DNA of 64,000 nucleotides from Arabidopsis thaliana (GCF_000001735.4 NC_003076.8:10106001-10170000); one strand, 5' to 3'; counted from the first letter of the stretch, positions 1-11,064 are shown. Notes: generated by a model from the letters alone, not told the origin. Translations and numbers: made by a program.

Positions 1-824
1 GGATTGTCTGTGGTTTGGACAAGTTTAGCTCCTTTCGAAATTTGGACTTGTACCATAGTGCTTTTTTCAGAGCAGAGAGAGCCGCTACGTCGTTGATTCC
101 TTCGACTTTGGCTAGGGTAGATCAGAATTTTACGAGGAAGTCTCGAAGTGGCTCATTCGGCTGCTGAGACAATGACCACAGATCGGCGTCTAACGTGCCA
201 GGATCGATTAGCACCGAATATTCCTTTAGGAAGAGCGTCGATAGCTCCTGAAAACTGTCCACGGAATTTCCCTCGAGTCTTGAGAACCAATCCAGGGCTG
301 GTCCTTTCAAGTGTTCGACGAACAGGTGACAGAGACCGGCGTCTCTTTCGTCGGGTCTGAATTTGGCTCGGGCCACAGAGATTATGAATGACTTCAAGTG
401 TCCTTTCGGGTCGGAGGATCCATTGAAGTATTTGATCCTTAGCTTTCCTGGATCTGAGATATTGTGTTGGAGATCGTGCGAGTGAAAGGAGTGTTGTGGG
501 ACTCCTCCAGAATGCGGTCGATATTTGGGGCCGAGGAGACTGCGTTATGCATTTGGGATCTCACAAGCTTCATCTCGTTTTCTGCCTTGGCTAGGGAGAG
601 CTTGATAGCGCTTATTTCCTATTCTCTGGCGTATTCCTCAGCCCATCGAACGTTCTCTTCTGAATCTCCATCGTCCGAGACCCTGATCTGATCGGCCTAA
701 GCAATTTCTGCTCGGGGAAGAGGGAGCTGTGGATCGTTTCCTTCTGTTCGGTCGTCGTGTCCCGATTTCCCAAGATTGCCGACTCTGCTCGGTCTCTTCC
801 AATTTCCGGCGCGGTTCGGCGAAT
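1..824 (-). pseudogene. Tat-like Ty3/gypsy gag, distal part (interrupted, degenerate)
   Basis: Reading right to left, the minus strand encodes a retrotransposon gag core (Retrotrans_gag family) with the signature FNGSSDPKGHLKSF (about 440-395) followed by LKGPALDWFSRLEG, typical of the Tat lineage of Ty3/gypsy elements. The frame is open to an in-frame TGA at 122-124; beyond it the same frame continues with LAKVEGINDVAALSALKKA to the window edge, so the TGA is a point nonsense mutation. There is also a frame change around 455-470, since the upstream stretch (EESHNTPFTRT) is in a different frame. The first codons after 824 (F-A-E-P-R-R-K-L-E-E) continue in frame from the gag start at 8780-8553, so an insertion split the gene. 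Gag would form the virus-like particle. Now a pseudogene. Confidence 0.85.
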
Positions 825-2428
825 GGGTGCAAGGACCGGATGTGATGCTTCGGGAAGCATCCATTCGCCCCCTATATAAGGGAGGACGCCCAAGCAATCT
901 CACATCATCTCACAACATCCAAAACACCATAAAACATTCTTAAAGGAGTCCCAACACATCCTAGAGTTGTTGGTCGGAAAGGGGGTGCGGCTCGGTGAGT
1001 ATAACTCGACCGAACTGATGCGCATGCTACCTCTCGATCCAACGGTTCGATGGAGTGTAGAGGATGGAGAGGGTAGACCGTTCGTCTTAGAGACGAATCG
1101 GATCTGGTAGACTGATCGTTGGATCGGATCGGCCAGACCGATCGTCAGACGGATCGGCCAGACCGATCGTCAGACGGATCGGATCGGCCAGACGGATCGG
1201 ACTGACCGATCGTCGGACGGGTCGGATGGGACAGGCAGATCGTCTGACGGAACGGGTCGGACAGACCGATCGTCGGATGGGATGGATCGAGAAAAGTGTT
1301 CGAGGAAGCACAAGGATAAGTGCATCCGAACACACCCAAGGGTCGCCCATAGATGCAATCTTACCGATAAAGGGAGAAAGCACCAAGAATGGGTAAGAAA
1401 CGTGATTCACCATATAGGATCAACATCGCGGCCGCCTTCATGTATCTATCTCCTCAGCCATGGTGAAACCGATCAGAGATCGGTAAGATCAAAGGGTGAC
1501 TCGACGGATAACCAACGGGAAAGTCCACGGTGGGAACCGATGGACAAAACGGATGTTGGACCCACGAGCAAACCTAAGGCCGACGGAAGAAAGATTTCAT
1601 GGGCTAGCCTACGATGATCCAGTGGATGAATCCACGGACCCTTGGGTGTGATAAGGATATCGTTCGGACCGCATGGATGGATCATTAAGCCGAAAGCTTT
1701 ATCGACCACCATGGACCGGACGGGTAAACGGTTAGTAAACCGTGGGCGGTCGTAGTGTTAAACGACCGGAACGGAAACATGGATGGTTCGATAAGCCGAG
1801 GGCTCAATCGTCCACCATGTAGCCGGAGGGGCGTACGTTTGGAGAACGAATGGACCAATAAGCCAAGAGCTTGATTTGGCCATCGTGAACCAAGGGAATC
1901 GTACGATCTCCAATCTCTATCGTTGTACTTAGACCAGTGGGGTTGGTTGGTTGTATGGCTAAGTAACGATAGGGATTGGTTCATCAATTCACGACTGATG
2001 ACGAGTCGTTGAACGAATGGAGTAAGGCGACAAACGGGTTAAGGAATCAAATCCGTATATTGGCCAAGGTATGTAACGATCTAGCTTATTAGTTAAGATA
2101 GACGTTTGGTAATTGACCGTGAAAGTAGGATAAAGGAATATGCGATTGTTTGGCTTAGAATGATTAGCGAACATATGCATGTCTTGACCGAGTAAAGGAT
2201 CCATCTAAGTCTAAGGGACAAAGACGATGAAACCGGTACAAGAGTTGGTTAGAATTAAACCTAGGTTAGAAAGACTTCCGCTGTGTAATAAGAGAGCGAT
2301 TATAGAATTTAGCCTCGTAAAGGCAATTCTATGTTGAATAGCGAAAAACTAAGAGGTTCGGCCGGGGAGAGGCGCGAACTTGAGTACAACGTCGCCGGAC
2401 GCCGAGACGTCCGGGACGGGGTCTCACA
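825..2428 (+). repeat. LTR copy 1, missing its first ~437 bp
   Basis: Identity with LTR 2 starts at GGGTGCAAGG (825) and runs to GTCTCACA (2428). By the 3062-bp period a full LTR would start at 388, so about 437 bp of U3 are missing. The left flank ends with GAA and the right flank of the whole complex (8553) begins GAAAC. This fits a deletion that removed the end of a GAAAC target duplication together with the LTR tip. TATA box, leader and U5 sequence remain. Confidence 0.88.
844..879 (+). promoter_or_regulatory. LTR promoter: palindrome plus TATA box (copy 1)
   Basis: The inverted repeat GATGCTT-CGGG-AAGCATC (844-861) lies 11 bp upstream of the TATA box TATATAA (873-879). The same pair occurs in LTR 2 (TATA 3935-3941) and LTR 3 (TATA 6997-7003). 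This is the expected U3 core promoter. The start of R would be about 30 bp downstream, in the stretch CAATCTCACATCATCTCAC. Confidence 0.7.
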
Positions 2429-3449
2429 AGTTGGTATCAGAGCATGCTTGATCCTAGGATGGATAGGTGCTCGGGAAAACGTCATAGTAAGGTTTTGGCG
2501 GATAAGGAAGTTGAGGGATCGATGTGTTTGGAAACGGAAACAGTTACCCAACTCACGATCAGGAACCAAGATATTATCCTTGTTATCAAAACTTAAACAT
2601 GACGGGAAAATGGGTTGATATATTCGGAGATGGACCGATATCAATGAAATTTGGATCTAGTCGGAACTTGACTAAGATCGGGTACAGACTTAGTCAGGAT
2701 TTGACTATTTCTAGGGTTTTGATCTTATCGGAAATTGACCAAGATCATGGAAAAACGACAAGGTCGGAAGAGACCTATGTCGGGAATATTGACCGAGTCC
2801 GGTGGGGACCAGGGTCGGAAATATTGACAAAGTCGGAAAAAGACTTAAGTCGAGAATATGATCGAGTCCGGGAAAGGACCAGGATCAAAAATTTGATCGA
2901 ATGTCGGAAGAGACAAAGATCAGAAAACATTGATCAAGTCTAGGAAAGGACAAAGATCGGGAAATAATGATCGAGTCCGGGAAAGGACCAGGATCAGAAA
3001 TTTGATCGAATGTCGGAAAAGACAAAGATCAGAAAACGTTGATCAAGTCAAGAAAAGGACAAAGATTGGAAAACGTTGATCAAGTCCAAGAAAGGACAAA
3101 GATCGGAAAACATGGATCAAGTCCAGGAAAGGACAAATATCGGGAAATAATGATCGAGTCCGGGAGAGGACCAGGATCAGGAATTTGATCGAGTGTCGTA
3201 AGAGACAAAGATCGAAAAACTTGATCAAACTCGGAAATAGAGATTTGATCAAATGTGATATCTAAAGTCTCGGAGAGACTAAAGATGGGAAAGCGTTAAG
3301 GAGTAAACAAGATCTAACACCCGCTGAATTCGAGGACGAATTCAGTTTAAGGGGGGTAGACTTGTAACGCCCGTGTCCCGAGTTAGGGAGTAAGCAAGAT
3401 CTTACACACGCCGAATTCGAGGACGAATTCAGTTTAAGGGGGGTAGACT
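2429..3449 (+). repeat. Internal region of the LTR element, copy 1
   Basis: It starts with the primer binding site TGGTATCAGAGC (2432-2443), complementary to the 3' end of initiator tRNA-Met, and ends with a polypurine tract AAGGGGGG (3436-3443) just before LTR 2. It has no recognisable gag or pol; the open frame 2524-2943 has no family resemblance I can name. From about 2740 to 3250 it consists of imperfect 28-30 bp units of the type GATCAAGTCC.GGAAAGGAC. A second polypurine tract and LTR-start-like sequence lie 87 bp upstream of the true one (3349-3382). Confidence 0.85.
2432..2443 (+). promoter_or_regulatory. Primer binding site, initiator tRNA-Met
   Basis: TGGTATCAGAGC three bases after the end of LTR 1 (2428). 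It matches the usual plant initiator tRNA-Met primer site used to begin minus-strand DNA synthesis. An identical site lies at 5494-5505 after LTR 2. There is none after LTR 3, as expected for the terminal LTR. Confidence 0.85.
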
Positions 3450-5490
3450 TGTAACGACCGCGTCCCGCGTTCATAAAGAGGCCAGGTTGTTTTAGGAGAA
3501 AACTAGACCATGGTCAAGAAACGGACTAAAATACTTAGTCGGATGAACGAGAAAGTTCAAGCTGAACCAGCTAGGTGAGCTGGACAAGCTAGGATGAACT
3601 AGCTAGCTAAGCTAGGTGAGCTAAACCAGCTGGAAGACTAGCTAGCTAAGCTAGATGAGCTGACCGACAGCTCGACTGAGCTCGGTGAGCTGATCGTGTA
3701 CTGACCCAGTTGGGTGGTCTGGTCAGCTGACACTCGAGCTGGTGGACTGTGGTAGCTCACGGGTGAAAAGGTGTCTCGGCCAAAAGGTGTAAGGTCGAGC
3801 GGGTACCAACGAACGGTTGTGACCTTTTGGAAGGAACGGATGTGACCTTTCGAAAGGATGCAAAGAACGGATGTGACCTTTCGGAAGGGTGCAAGGACCG
3901 GATGTGATGCTTCGGGAAGCATCCATTCGCCCCCTATATAAGGGAGGACGCCCAAGCAATCTCACATCATCTCACAACATCCAAAACACCATAAAACATT
4001 CTTAAAGGAGTCCCAACACATCCTAGAGTTGTTGGTCGGAAAGGGGGTGCGGCTCGGCGAGTATAACTCGACCGAACTGATGCGCATGCTACCTCCCGAT
4101 CCAACGGTTCGATGGAGTGTAGAGGATGGAGAGGGTAGACCGTTCGTCTTAGAGACGAATCGGATCTGGTAGACCGATCGTTGGATCGGATCGGCCAGAC
4201 CGATCGTCAGACGGATCGGCCAGACCGATCGTCAGACGGATCGGATCGGCCAGACGGATCGGACTGACCGATCGTCGGACGGGTCGGATGGGACAGGCCG
4301 ATCGTCTGACGGAACGGGTCGGACAGACCGATCGTCGGATGGGATGGATCGAGAAAAGTGTTCGAGGAAGCATAAGGATAAGTGCATCCGAACACACCCA
4401 AGGGTCGCCCATAGATGCAATCTTACCGATAAAGGGAGAAAGCACCAAGAATGGGTAAGAAACGTGATTCACCATATAGGATCAACATCGCGGCCGCCTT
4501 CATGTATCTATCTCCTCAGCCATGGTGAAACCGATCAGAGATCGGTAAGATCAAAGGGTGACTCGACGGATAACCAACGGGAAAGTCCACGGTGGGAACC
4601 GATGGACAAAACGGATGTTGGACCCACGAGCAAACCTAAGGCCGACGGAAGAAAGATTTCATGGGCTAGCCTACGATGATCCAGTGGATGAATCCACGGA
4701 CCCTTGGGTGTGATAAGGATATCGTTCGGACCGCATGGATGGATCATTAAGCCGAAAGCTTTATCGACCACCATGGACCGGACGGGTAAACGGTTAGTAA
4801 ACCGTGGGCGGTCGTAGTGTTAAACGACCGGAACGGAAACATGGATGGTTCGATAAGCCGAGGGCTCAATCGTCCACCATGTAGCCGGAGGGGCGTACGT
4901 TTGGAGAACGAATGGACCAATAAGCCAAGAGCTTGATTTGGCCATCGTGAACCAAGGGAATCGTACGATCTCCAATCTCTATCGTTGTACTTAGACCAGT
5001 GGGGTTGGTTGGTTGTATGGCTAAGTAACGATAGGGATTGGTTCATCAATTCACGACTGATGACGAGTCGTTGAACGAATGGAGTAAGGCGACAAACGGG
5101 TTAAGGAATCAAATCCGCATATTGGCCAAGGTATGTAACGATCTAGCTTATTAGTTAAGATAGACGTTTGGTAATTGACCGTGAAAGTAGGATAAAGGAA
5201 TATGCGATTGTTTGGCTTAGAATGATTAGCGAACATATGCATGTCTTGACCGAGTAAAGGATCCATCTAAGTCTAAGGGACAAAGACGATGAAACCGGTA
5301 CAAGAGTTGGTTAGAATTAAAGCAAGGTTAGAAAGACTTCCGCTGTGTAATAAGAGAGCGATTATAGAATTTAGCCTCGTAAAGGCAATTCTATGTTGAA
5401 TAGCGAAAAACTAAGAGGTTCGGCCGGGGAGAGGCGCGAACTTGAGTACAACGTCGCCGGACGCCGAGACGTCCGGGACGGGGTCTCACA
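3450..5490 (+). repeat. LTR copy 2, complete (2041 bp)
   Basis: TG...CA ends; begins TGTAACGACC directly after the polypurine tract and ends GTCTCACA directly before the primer binding site at 5494. U3 contains a cluster rich in GCTAG/AGCTAG (3555-3670) and three tandem units related to AACGGATGTGACCTTTCG (about 3830-3915). Downstream of the TATA box (3935-3941) a second array of GATCGGCCAGACC units occupies about 4170-4350. It serves as 3' LTR of one unit and 5' LTR of the next. Confidence 0.9.
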
Positions 5491-6511
5491 AGTTGGTATC
5501 AGAGCATGCTTGATCCTAGGATGGATAGGTGCTCGGGAAAACGTCATAGTAAGGTTTTGGCGGATAAGGAAGTTGAGGGATCGATGTGTTTGGAAACGGA
5601 AACAGTTACCCAACTCACGATCAGGAACCAAGATATTATCCTTGTTATCAAAACTTAAACATGACGGGAAAATGGGTTGATATATTCGGAGATGGACCGA
5701 TATCAATGAAATTTGGATCTAGTCGGAACTTGACTAAGATCGGGTACAGACTTAGTCAGGATTTGACTATTTCTAGGGTTTTGATCTTATCGGAAATTGA
5801 CCAAGATCATGGAAAAACGACAAGGTCGGAAGAGACGTATGTCGGGAATATTGACCGAGTCCGGTGGGGACCAGGGTCGGAAATATTGACAAAGTCGGAA
5901 AAAGACTTAAGTCGAGAATATGATCGAGTCCGGGAAAGGACCAGGATCAAAAATTTGATCGAATGTCGGAAGAGACAAAGATCAGAAAACATTGATCAAG
6001 TCTAGGAAAGGACAAAGATCGGGAAATAATGATCGAGTCCGGGAAAGGACCAGGATCAGAAATTTGATCGAATGTCGGAAAAGACAAAGATCAGAAAACG
6101 TTGATCAAGTCAAGAAAAGGACAAAGATTGGAAAACGTTGATCAAGTCCAAGAAAGGACAAAGATCGGAAAACATGGATCAAGTCCAGGAAAGGACAAAT
6201 ATCGGGAAATAATGATCGAGTCCGGGAGAGGACCAGGATCAGGAATTTGATCGAGTGTCGTAAGAGACAAAGATCGAAAAACTTGATCAAACTCGGAAAT
6301 AGAGATTTGATCAAATGTGATATCTAAAGTCTCGGAGAGACTAAAGATGGGAAAGCGTTAAGGAGTAAACAAGATCTAACACCCGCTGAATTCGAGGACG
6401 AATTCAGTTTAAGGGGGGTAGACTTGTAACGCCCGTGTCCCGAGTTAGGGAGTAAGCAAGATCTTACACACGCCGAATTCGAGGACGAATTCAGTTTAAG
6501 GGGGGTAGACT
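5491..6511 (+). repeat. Internal region of the LTR element, copy 2
   Basis: Same content as copy 1: primer binding site 5494-5505, GATC-rich short tandem units, doubled polypurine tract (6411-6418 and 6498-6505) before LTR 3. I saw only a single base difference from copy 1 (CCTATG versus CGTATG near 5836), which argues for a recent duplication. Confidence 0.88.
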
Positions 6512-8552
6512 TGTAACGACCGCGTCCCGCGTTCATAAAGAGGCCAGGTTGTTTTAGGAGAAAACTAGACCATGGTCAAGAAACGGACTAAAATACTTAG
6601 TCGGATGAACGAGAAAGTTCAAGCTGAACCAGCTAGGTGAGCTGGACAAGCTAGGATGAACTAGCTAGCTAAGCTAGGTGAGCTAAACCAGCTGGAAGAC
6701 TAGCTAGCTAAGCTAGATGAGCTGACCGACAGCTCGACTGAGCTCGGTGAGCTGATCGTGTACTGACCCAGCTGGGTGGTCTGGTCAGCTGACACTCGAG
6801 CTGGTGGACTGTGGTAGCTCACGGGTGAAAAGGTGTCTCGGCCAAAAGGTGTAAGGTCGAGCGGGTACCAACGAACGGTTGTGACCTTTTGGAAGGAACG
6901 GATGTGACCTTTCGAAAGGATGCAAAGAACGGATGTGACCTTTCGGAAGGGTGCAAGGACCGGATGTGATGCTTCGGGAAGCATCCATTCGCCCCCTATA
7001 TAAGGGAGGACGCCCAAGCAATCTCACATCATCTCACAACATCCAAAACACCATAAAACATTCTTAAAGGAGTCCCAACACATCCTAGAGTTGTTGGTCG
7101 GAAAGGGGGTGCGGCTCGGCGAGTATAACTCGACCGAACTGATGCGCATGCTACCTCCCGATCCAACGGTTCGATGGAGTGTAGAGGATGGAGAGGGTAG
7201 ACCGTTCGTCTTAGAGACGAATCGGATCTGGTAGACCGATCGTTGGATCGGATCGGCCAGACCGATCGTCAGACGGATCGGCCAGACCGATCGTCAGACG
7301 GATCGGATCGGCCAGACGGATCGGACTGACCGATCGTCGGACGGGTCGGATGGGACAGGCCGATCGTCTGACGGAACGGGTCGGACAGACCGATCGTCGG
7401 ATGGGATGGATCGAGAAAAGTGTTCGAGGAAGCACAAGGATAAGTGCATCCGAACACACCCAAGGGTCGCCCATAGATGCAATCTTACCGATAAAGGGAG
7501 AAAGCACCAAGAATGGGTAAGAAACGTGATTCACCATATAGGATCAACATCGCGGCCGCCTTCATGTATCTATCTCCTCAGCCATGGTGAAACCGATCAG
7601 AGATCGGTAAGATCAAAGGGTGACTCGACGGATAACCAACGGGAAAGTCCACGGTGGGAACCGATGGACAAAACGGATGTTGGACCCACGAGCAAACCTA
7701 AGGCCGACGGAAGAAAGATTTCATGGGCTAGCCTACGATGATCCAGTGGATGAATCCACGGACCCTTGGGTGTGATAAGGATATCGTTCGGACCGCATGG
7801 ATGGATCATTAAGCCGAAAGCTTTATCGACCACCATGGACCGGACGGGTAAACGGTTAGTAAACCGTGGGCGGTCGTAGTGTTAAACGACCGGAACGGAA
7901 ACATGGATGGTTCGATAAGCCGAGGGCTCAATCGTCCACCATGTAGCCGGAGGGGCGTACGTTTGGAGAACGAATGGACCAATAAGCCAAGAGCTTGATT
8001 TGGCCATCGTGAACCAAGGGAATCGTACGATCCCCAATCTCTATCGTTGTACTTAGACCAGTGGGGTTGGTTGGTTGTATGGCTAAGTAACGATAGGGAT
8101 TGGTTCATCAATTCACGACTGATGACGAGTCGTTGAACGAATGGAGTAAGGCGACAAACGGGTTAAGGAATCAAATCCGCATATTGGCCAAGGTATGTAA
8201 CGATCTAGCTTATTAGTTAAGATAGACGTTTGGTAATTGACCGTGAAAGTAGGATAAAGGAATATGCGATTGTTTGGCTTAGAATGATTAGCGAACATAT
8301 GCATGTCTTGACCGAGTAAAGGATCCATCTAAGTCTAAGGGACAAAGACGATGAAACCGGTACAAGAGTTGGTTAGAATTAAAGCAAGGTTAGAAAGACT
8401 TCCGCTGTGTAATAAGAGAGCGATTATAGAATTTAGCCTCGTAAAGGCAATTCTATGTTGAATAGCGAAAAACTAAGAGGTTCGGCCGGGGAGAGGCGCG
8501 AACTTGAGTACAACGTCGCCGGACGCCGAGACGTCCGGGACGGGGTCTCACA
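6512..8552 (+). repeat. LTR copy 3, complete (2041 bp)
   Basis: Begins TGTAACGACC at 6512 and ends GTCTCACA at 8552, where the sequence switches at once to the gag of the host Tat-like element (GAAACGAGTAG). It differs from LTR 2 at only a few positions that I noticed (for example CAGCTGGG versus CAGTTGGG, CACAAGG versus CATAAGG, GATCCCCAATC versus GATCTCCAATC). Confidence 0.9.
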
Positions 8553-8780
8553 GAAACGAGTAGTCCTGACCTGTCCTTGGAAGGTAGCTGCTTCGAGTTG
8601 TTGCGCCAAAGATTGATTCGCCTGTTCTTGATCGTTTACCTTCTTCTGAAGTTGAGCCATCATACTTCTTAATTCTACTAGGACCGCAGGAGCGGTGGCT
8701 TCAGGAACGTTTGTCTGGTTTGGAGGGATCGGGTTTCCCTTTGCGTCAACTATGTTATCGGGGATCTGATTGTTGACCAT
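8553..8780 (-). pseudogene. Tat-like Ty3/gypsy gag, N-terminal part
   Basis: The minus strand opens with ATG at 8780-8778 and encodes about 76 residues beginning MVNNQIPDNIVDAKG, including a short coiled-coil-like stretch (MAQLQKKVNDQEQANQSLAQ). At 8553 it runs into LTR 3 of the inserted element. Joining across the insertion gives ...TTRF then AEPRRKLEE... in one frame (continuing at 824). This shows the two parts were one gag gene. The downstream part carries a stop and a frameshift. Confidence 0.82.
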
Positions 8781-8853
8781 TGTGGATTGGTTGGTTTGTT
8801 CTGTGTTCTGGGAGTAAGAGAAATCTCAATTTCCCCTCCTTTTAGCGCTAAAT
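8781..8853 (-). other. Leader of the Tat-like element with possible primer site
   Basis: Between the LTR end (8854) and the gag ATG (8780), the minus strand reads ATTTAGCGCTAAAAGGAGGG directly after the LTR. The GCGCTA..AGGAGG core is like primer binding sites I recall from Tat-group elements, but it does not start with the usual TGG, so the tRNA is not assigned. Confidence 0.4.
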
Positions 8854-9706
8854 TGTGAGAGCCAAAACTCGCACAAGAGAAATTGTACTAAGGGTTTCTT
8901 CAAAGAACGGATCTATGTGAGATTCTCAAAGAACAACAGAATTGTTGATTACCGCGGACGGTGTTCTTGGTTATATTATTGAAATAATGAGGATTCGATC
9001 GTACAAGTGTTTAGAAATATGGAAAATAAGTGTTTTGCCTTCAAAATCAGAGCGTTTTTGATAGCCTGAAATTGAGAGCGTTTTTGTGCGTGTCCCCTGT
9101 ATTGTTCCCTTGAAGCACTTTATATAGGGTTTTCGTGAACCGCCCCTCGTGATATTCTTGGGAGATTCATTGTTATCTTAGAGGCGGTGGTGATTTATCT
9201 TTATCTTCTGTAGATTTTCGCGGGATCTTCTCCCTATCGATAATATCCTTAAAGATTTCCCAATATCATTTCCGGGGTTTTCGGAAATGGTATCTTGATC
9301 TTGCATCGGGTCTGAGTCTTTTCCTCGGGTTTAAGGTGCTTTGGCCTTGGTACGAAGTTTCTTCCGAGTCGGGTGCCTCTTGTCGGCCTGTAGCTAGACG
9401 GCTCGTTTCGCGCGAGCTAAATCGTTTACCCAAAGTGCTTCTGAGGTTCGCCTCGGGGTAGTTTCCTGAGAGCACCCGAGGCGTTCCTAAGGTCGGGTCG
9501 AAAGGTTACTTGCAGCGACCCCGAGGTGTTTTCAAGGCTGGCTCGGGATGTTTCTCCGATGCGATTTCCGAGATATTTGTCATCGGCCTGGAGTGTGCGT
9601 CCTGAAATGATACCCGAGCCGAAGTATCTGAAAGATTGGTTTCCGAGGCGTTCTCGGAAATTGCTTGGTTGGCTCGGTTCCTACGAGACCAAATCCGACC
9701 CCAACA
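8854..9706 (-). repeat. 5' LTR of the Tat-like element (853 bp)
   Basis: Read on the minus strand this begins TGTTGGGGTCGG (9706) and ends GGCTCTCACA (8854), giving TG...CA ends, and it lies directly upstream of the gag leader. A TATA box (CTATATAAAG, about 9118-9127) is in the expected place. The matching 3' LTR is left of the window, so the target duplication cannot be tested. Confidence 0.75.
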
Positions 9707-10019
9707 ATAGATACTCCTTCAATTTCATTATAATTGTATTTTAAGGTTTCTTCACACAGATTACAAAGGAAACACAAAAATCTCATTTAATTTATCTCTT
9801 TTCTATAAAAACATCATTAACATTACACCTATTTTAACTAATAAGAAAGTATGCTGTAAAGTATAATTGTCCAAAAATTATTAAATACATTTACTTTTTG
9901 CATAGATAAATGAAAACAATACTTATTTTACAAAAAAGAAAAAAAAAATAAACTACAAATATAATGAAAGAGAGGAAGTATAGTGCATAAGATCCTTGTA
10001 CTTAATTAACTGACATTAG
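9707..10019. other. AT-rich spacer
   Basis: AT-rich DNA with poly-A runs (9939-9952) between the Tat-like LTR and the LINE remnant. I see no gene or repeat structure in it. Confidence 0.6.
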
Positions 10020-10790
10020 TTGACAACTCTATCTTCTTTGTCCACTAAGGAAGATGAATCAATCCTACATTTCCTTGTCCACTGCCCGTTTGCTCAGAAG
10101 GTATGGTCTCTTGCCCCTTTTAAAAATGGTCTTAACCTTGCTGGAATCCTTTCAGTGCTGGAAGGGATCTCCTCAGCCAACAAGTTTATTTGTCTCCCAT
10201 CCATTGGAATTGGCGATGGTCCTCTCTTCTCAAGGCTATTTTGGACAATCTGGACCTCACACAACCAGCTCATCTTCAACAAAAGAAAAGTTAAAGAAGA
10301 GGAAGCATTTCATATAGCTATTGTTTGGGGAAAATAGTGGCAATCGGCCCAAATCTCCAGTTCCCACCTTAAAACAACCCATCAACCTTCCTCCCACCAT
10401 ATCCAAATTCTCGTTGAATGCAAATGATTCACATATGCTTCTTGGAAAGCTGACAAGTCTGTGCAATTTGGATGTTTCTGTCTAGGTTAAAATGAACAAC
10501 TAATTTTTGATGGATCCGCCTCTGTAAAAGATACAGGCTCACCCCTGATTGTCGAAGCAATTGCAACTCTTACAGCCGTGGAAATTGCCATCACATCAGA
10601 AATCAAGTCCATCTCTTTCGCTTCTGACTCTCCTACCTTTGTCAAAGCAATTAACCAGAAGCTTTACGTCAAGGAGCTTCACTCGATTCTCCATGATATC
10701 CTATCTCTATTAATTTCTTTTCTGTATGTTCTTTCAATTTCATCTCTCGCAATCAAAACCATCGAGCATATGCTCTAACAAAGGAGGCTT
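10020..10790 (+). pseudogene. LINE-type retroelement remnant: zf-RVT and RNase H-like domains
   Basis: The frame 10020-10337 encodes ILHFLVHCPFAQKVW and WTIWTSHNQLIFNKRK, the pattern of the zinc-binding region found downstream of reverse transcriptase in plant non-LTR elements (zf-RVT family). From 10500 to 10778 a second frame gives a stretch like the RVT_3 RNase H domain: FDGSASVKD, then ATLTAVEIAI, then FASDSPTFVKAINQK. A stop near 10335 and frame changes separate the two, and no reverse transcriptase core remains. It may equally be a decayed host gene that recruited the same domains. Pseudogene either way. Confidence 0.75.
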
Positions 10791-11064
10791 AAAAGAAAAC
10801 AAACTCAGTCGAGATCATTTGAAGTTCAATTTTTTTCATTTTTTAAAGGATAGTTAAGAGAAAACACAATCGTGATTTGCTATAACCAACTGTTTAAATT
10901 TTTAATTTTTAATAGAAATATTCATTATTCAGGTTTTAGAAAAAAATATATTAGTTAATATAATATATAAAATGCAATGGAGATAGAGATCTATGCTCTA
11001 GAATCTACTAATACTTGGTCAGTTATTAGCTTCCATTTTTATTATTTATAATTTAATTTCCATG

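Larger units (their letters stand above)
825..8552 (+). mobile_element. Tandem non-autonomous LTR element: LTR-int-LTR-int-LTR
   Basis: Three LTRs (825-2428 truncated, 3450-5490, 6512-8552) alternate with two copies of the same 1021-bp internal region at an exact 3062-bp period. Complete LTRs are 2041 bp and begin TGTAACGACC and end GTCTCACA. A primer binding site complementary to initiator tRNA-Met follows each of the first two LTRs, and a polypurine tract precedes LTRs 2 and 3. The internal region encodes no gag or pol, so the element is non-autonomous (LARD-like) and needs proteins from another element. The copies differ at only about ten sites that I could spot, so the insertion and its duplication are young. 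The element sits in the gag gene of a minus-strand Tat-like element. Ty3/gypsy affiliation is inferred from the tRNA-Met site and LTR start, not from coding sequence. Confidence 0.9.

Noticed and set aside
1282-1617. Open frames of 60-139 codons repeated in each LTR and internal region (e.g. 1282-1617, 2331-2618, 2524-2943)
   Set aside because: They recur only because the repeat recurs, overlap on both strands, and lack any family motif; the LTRs and internal region are treated as non-coding.
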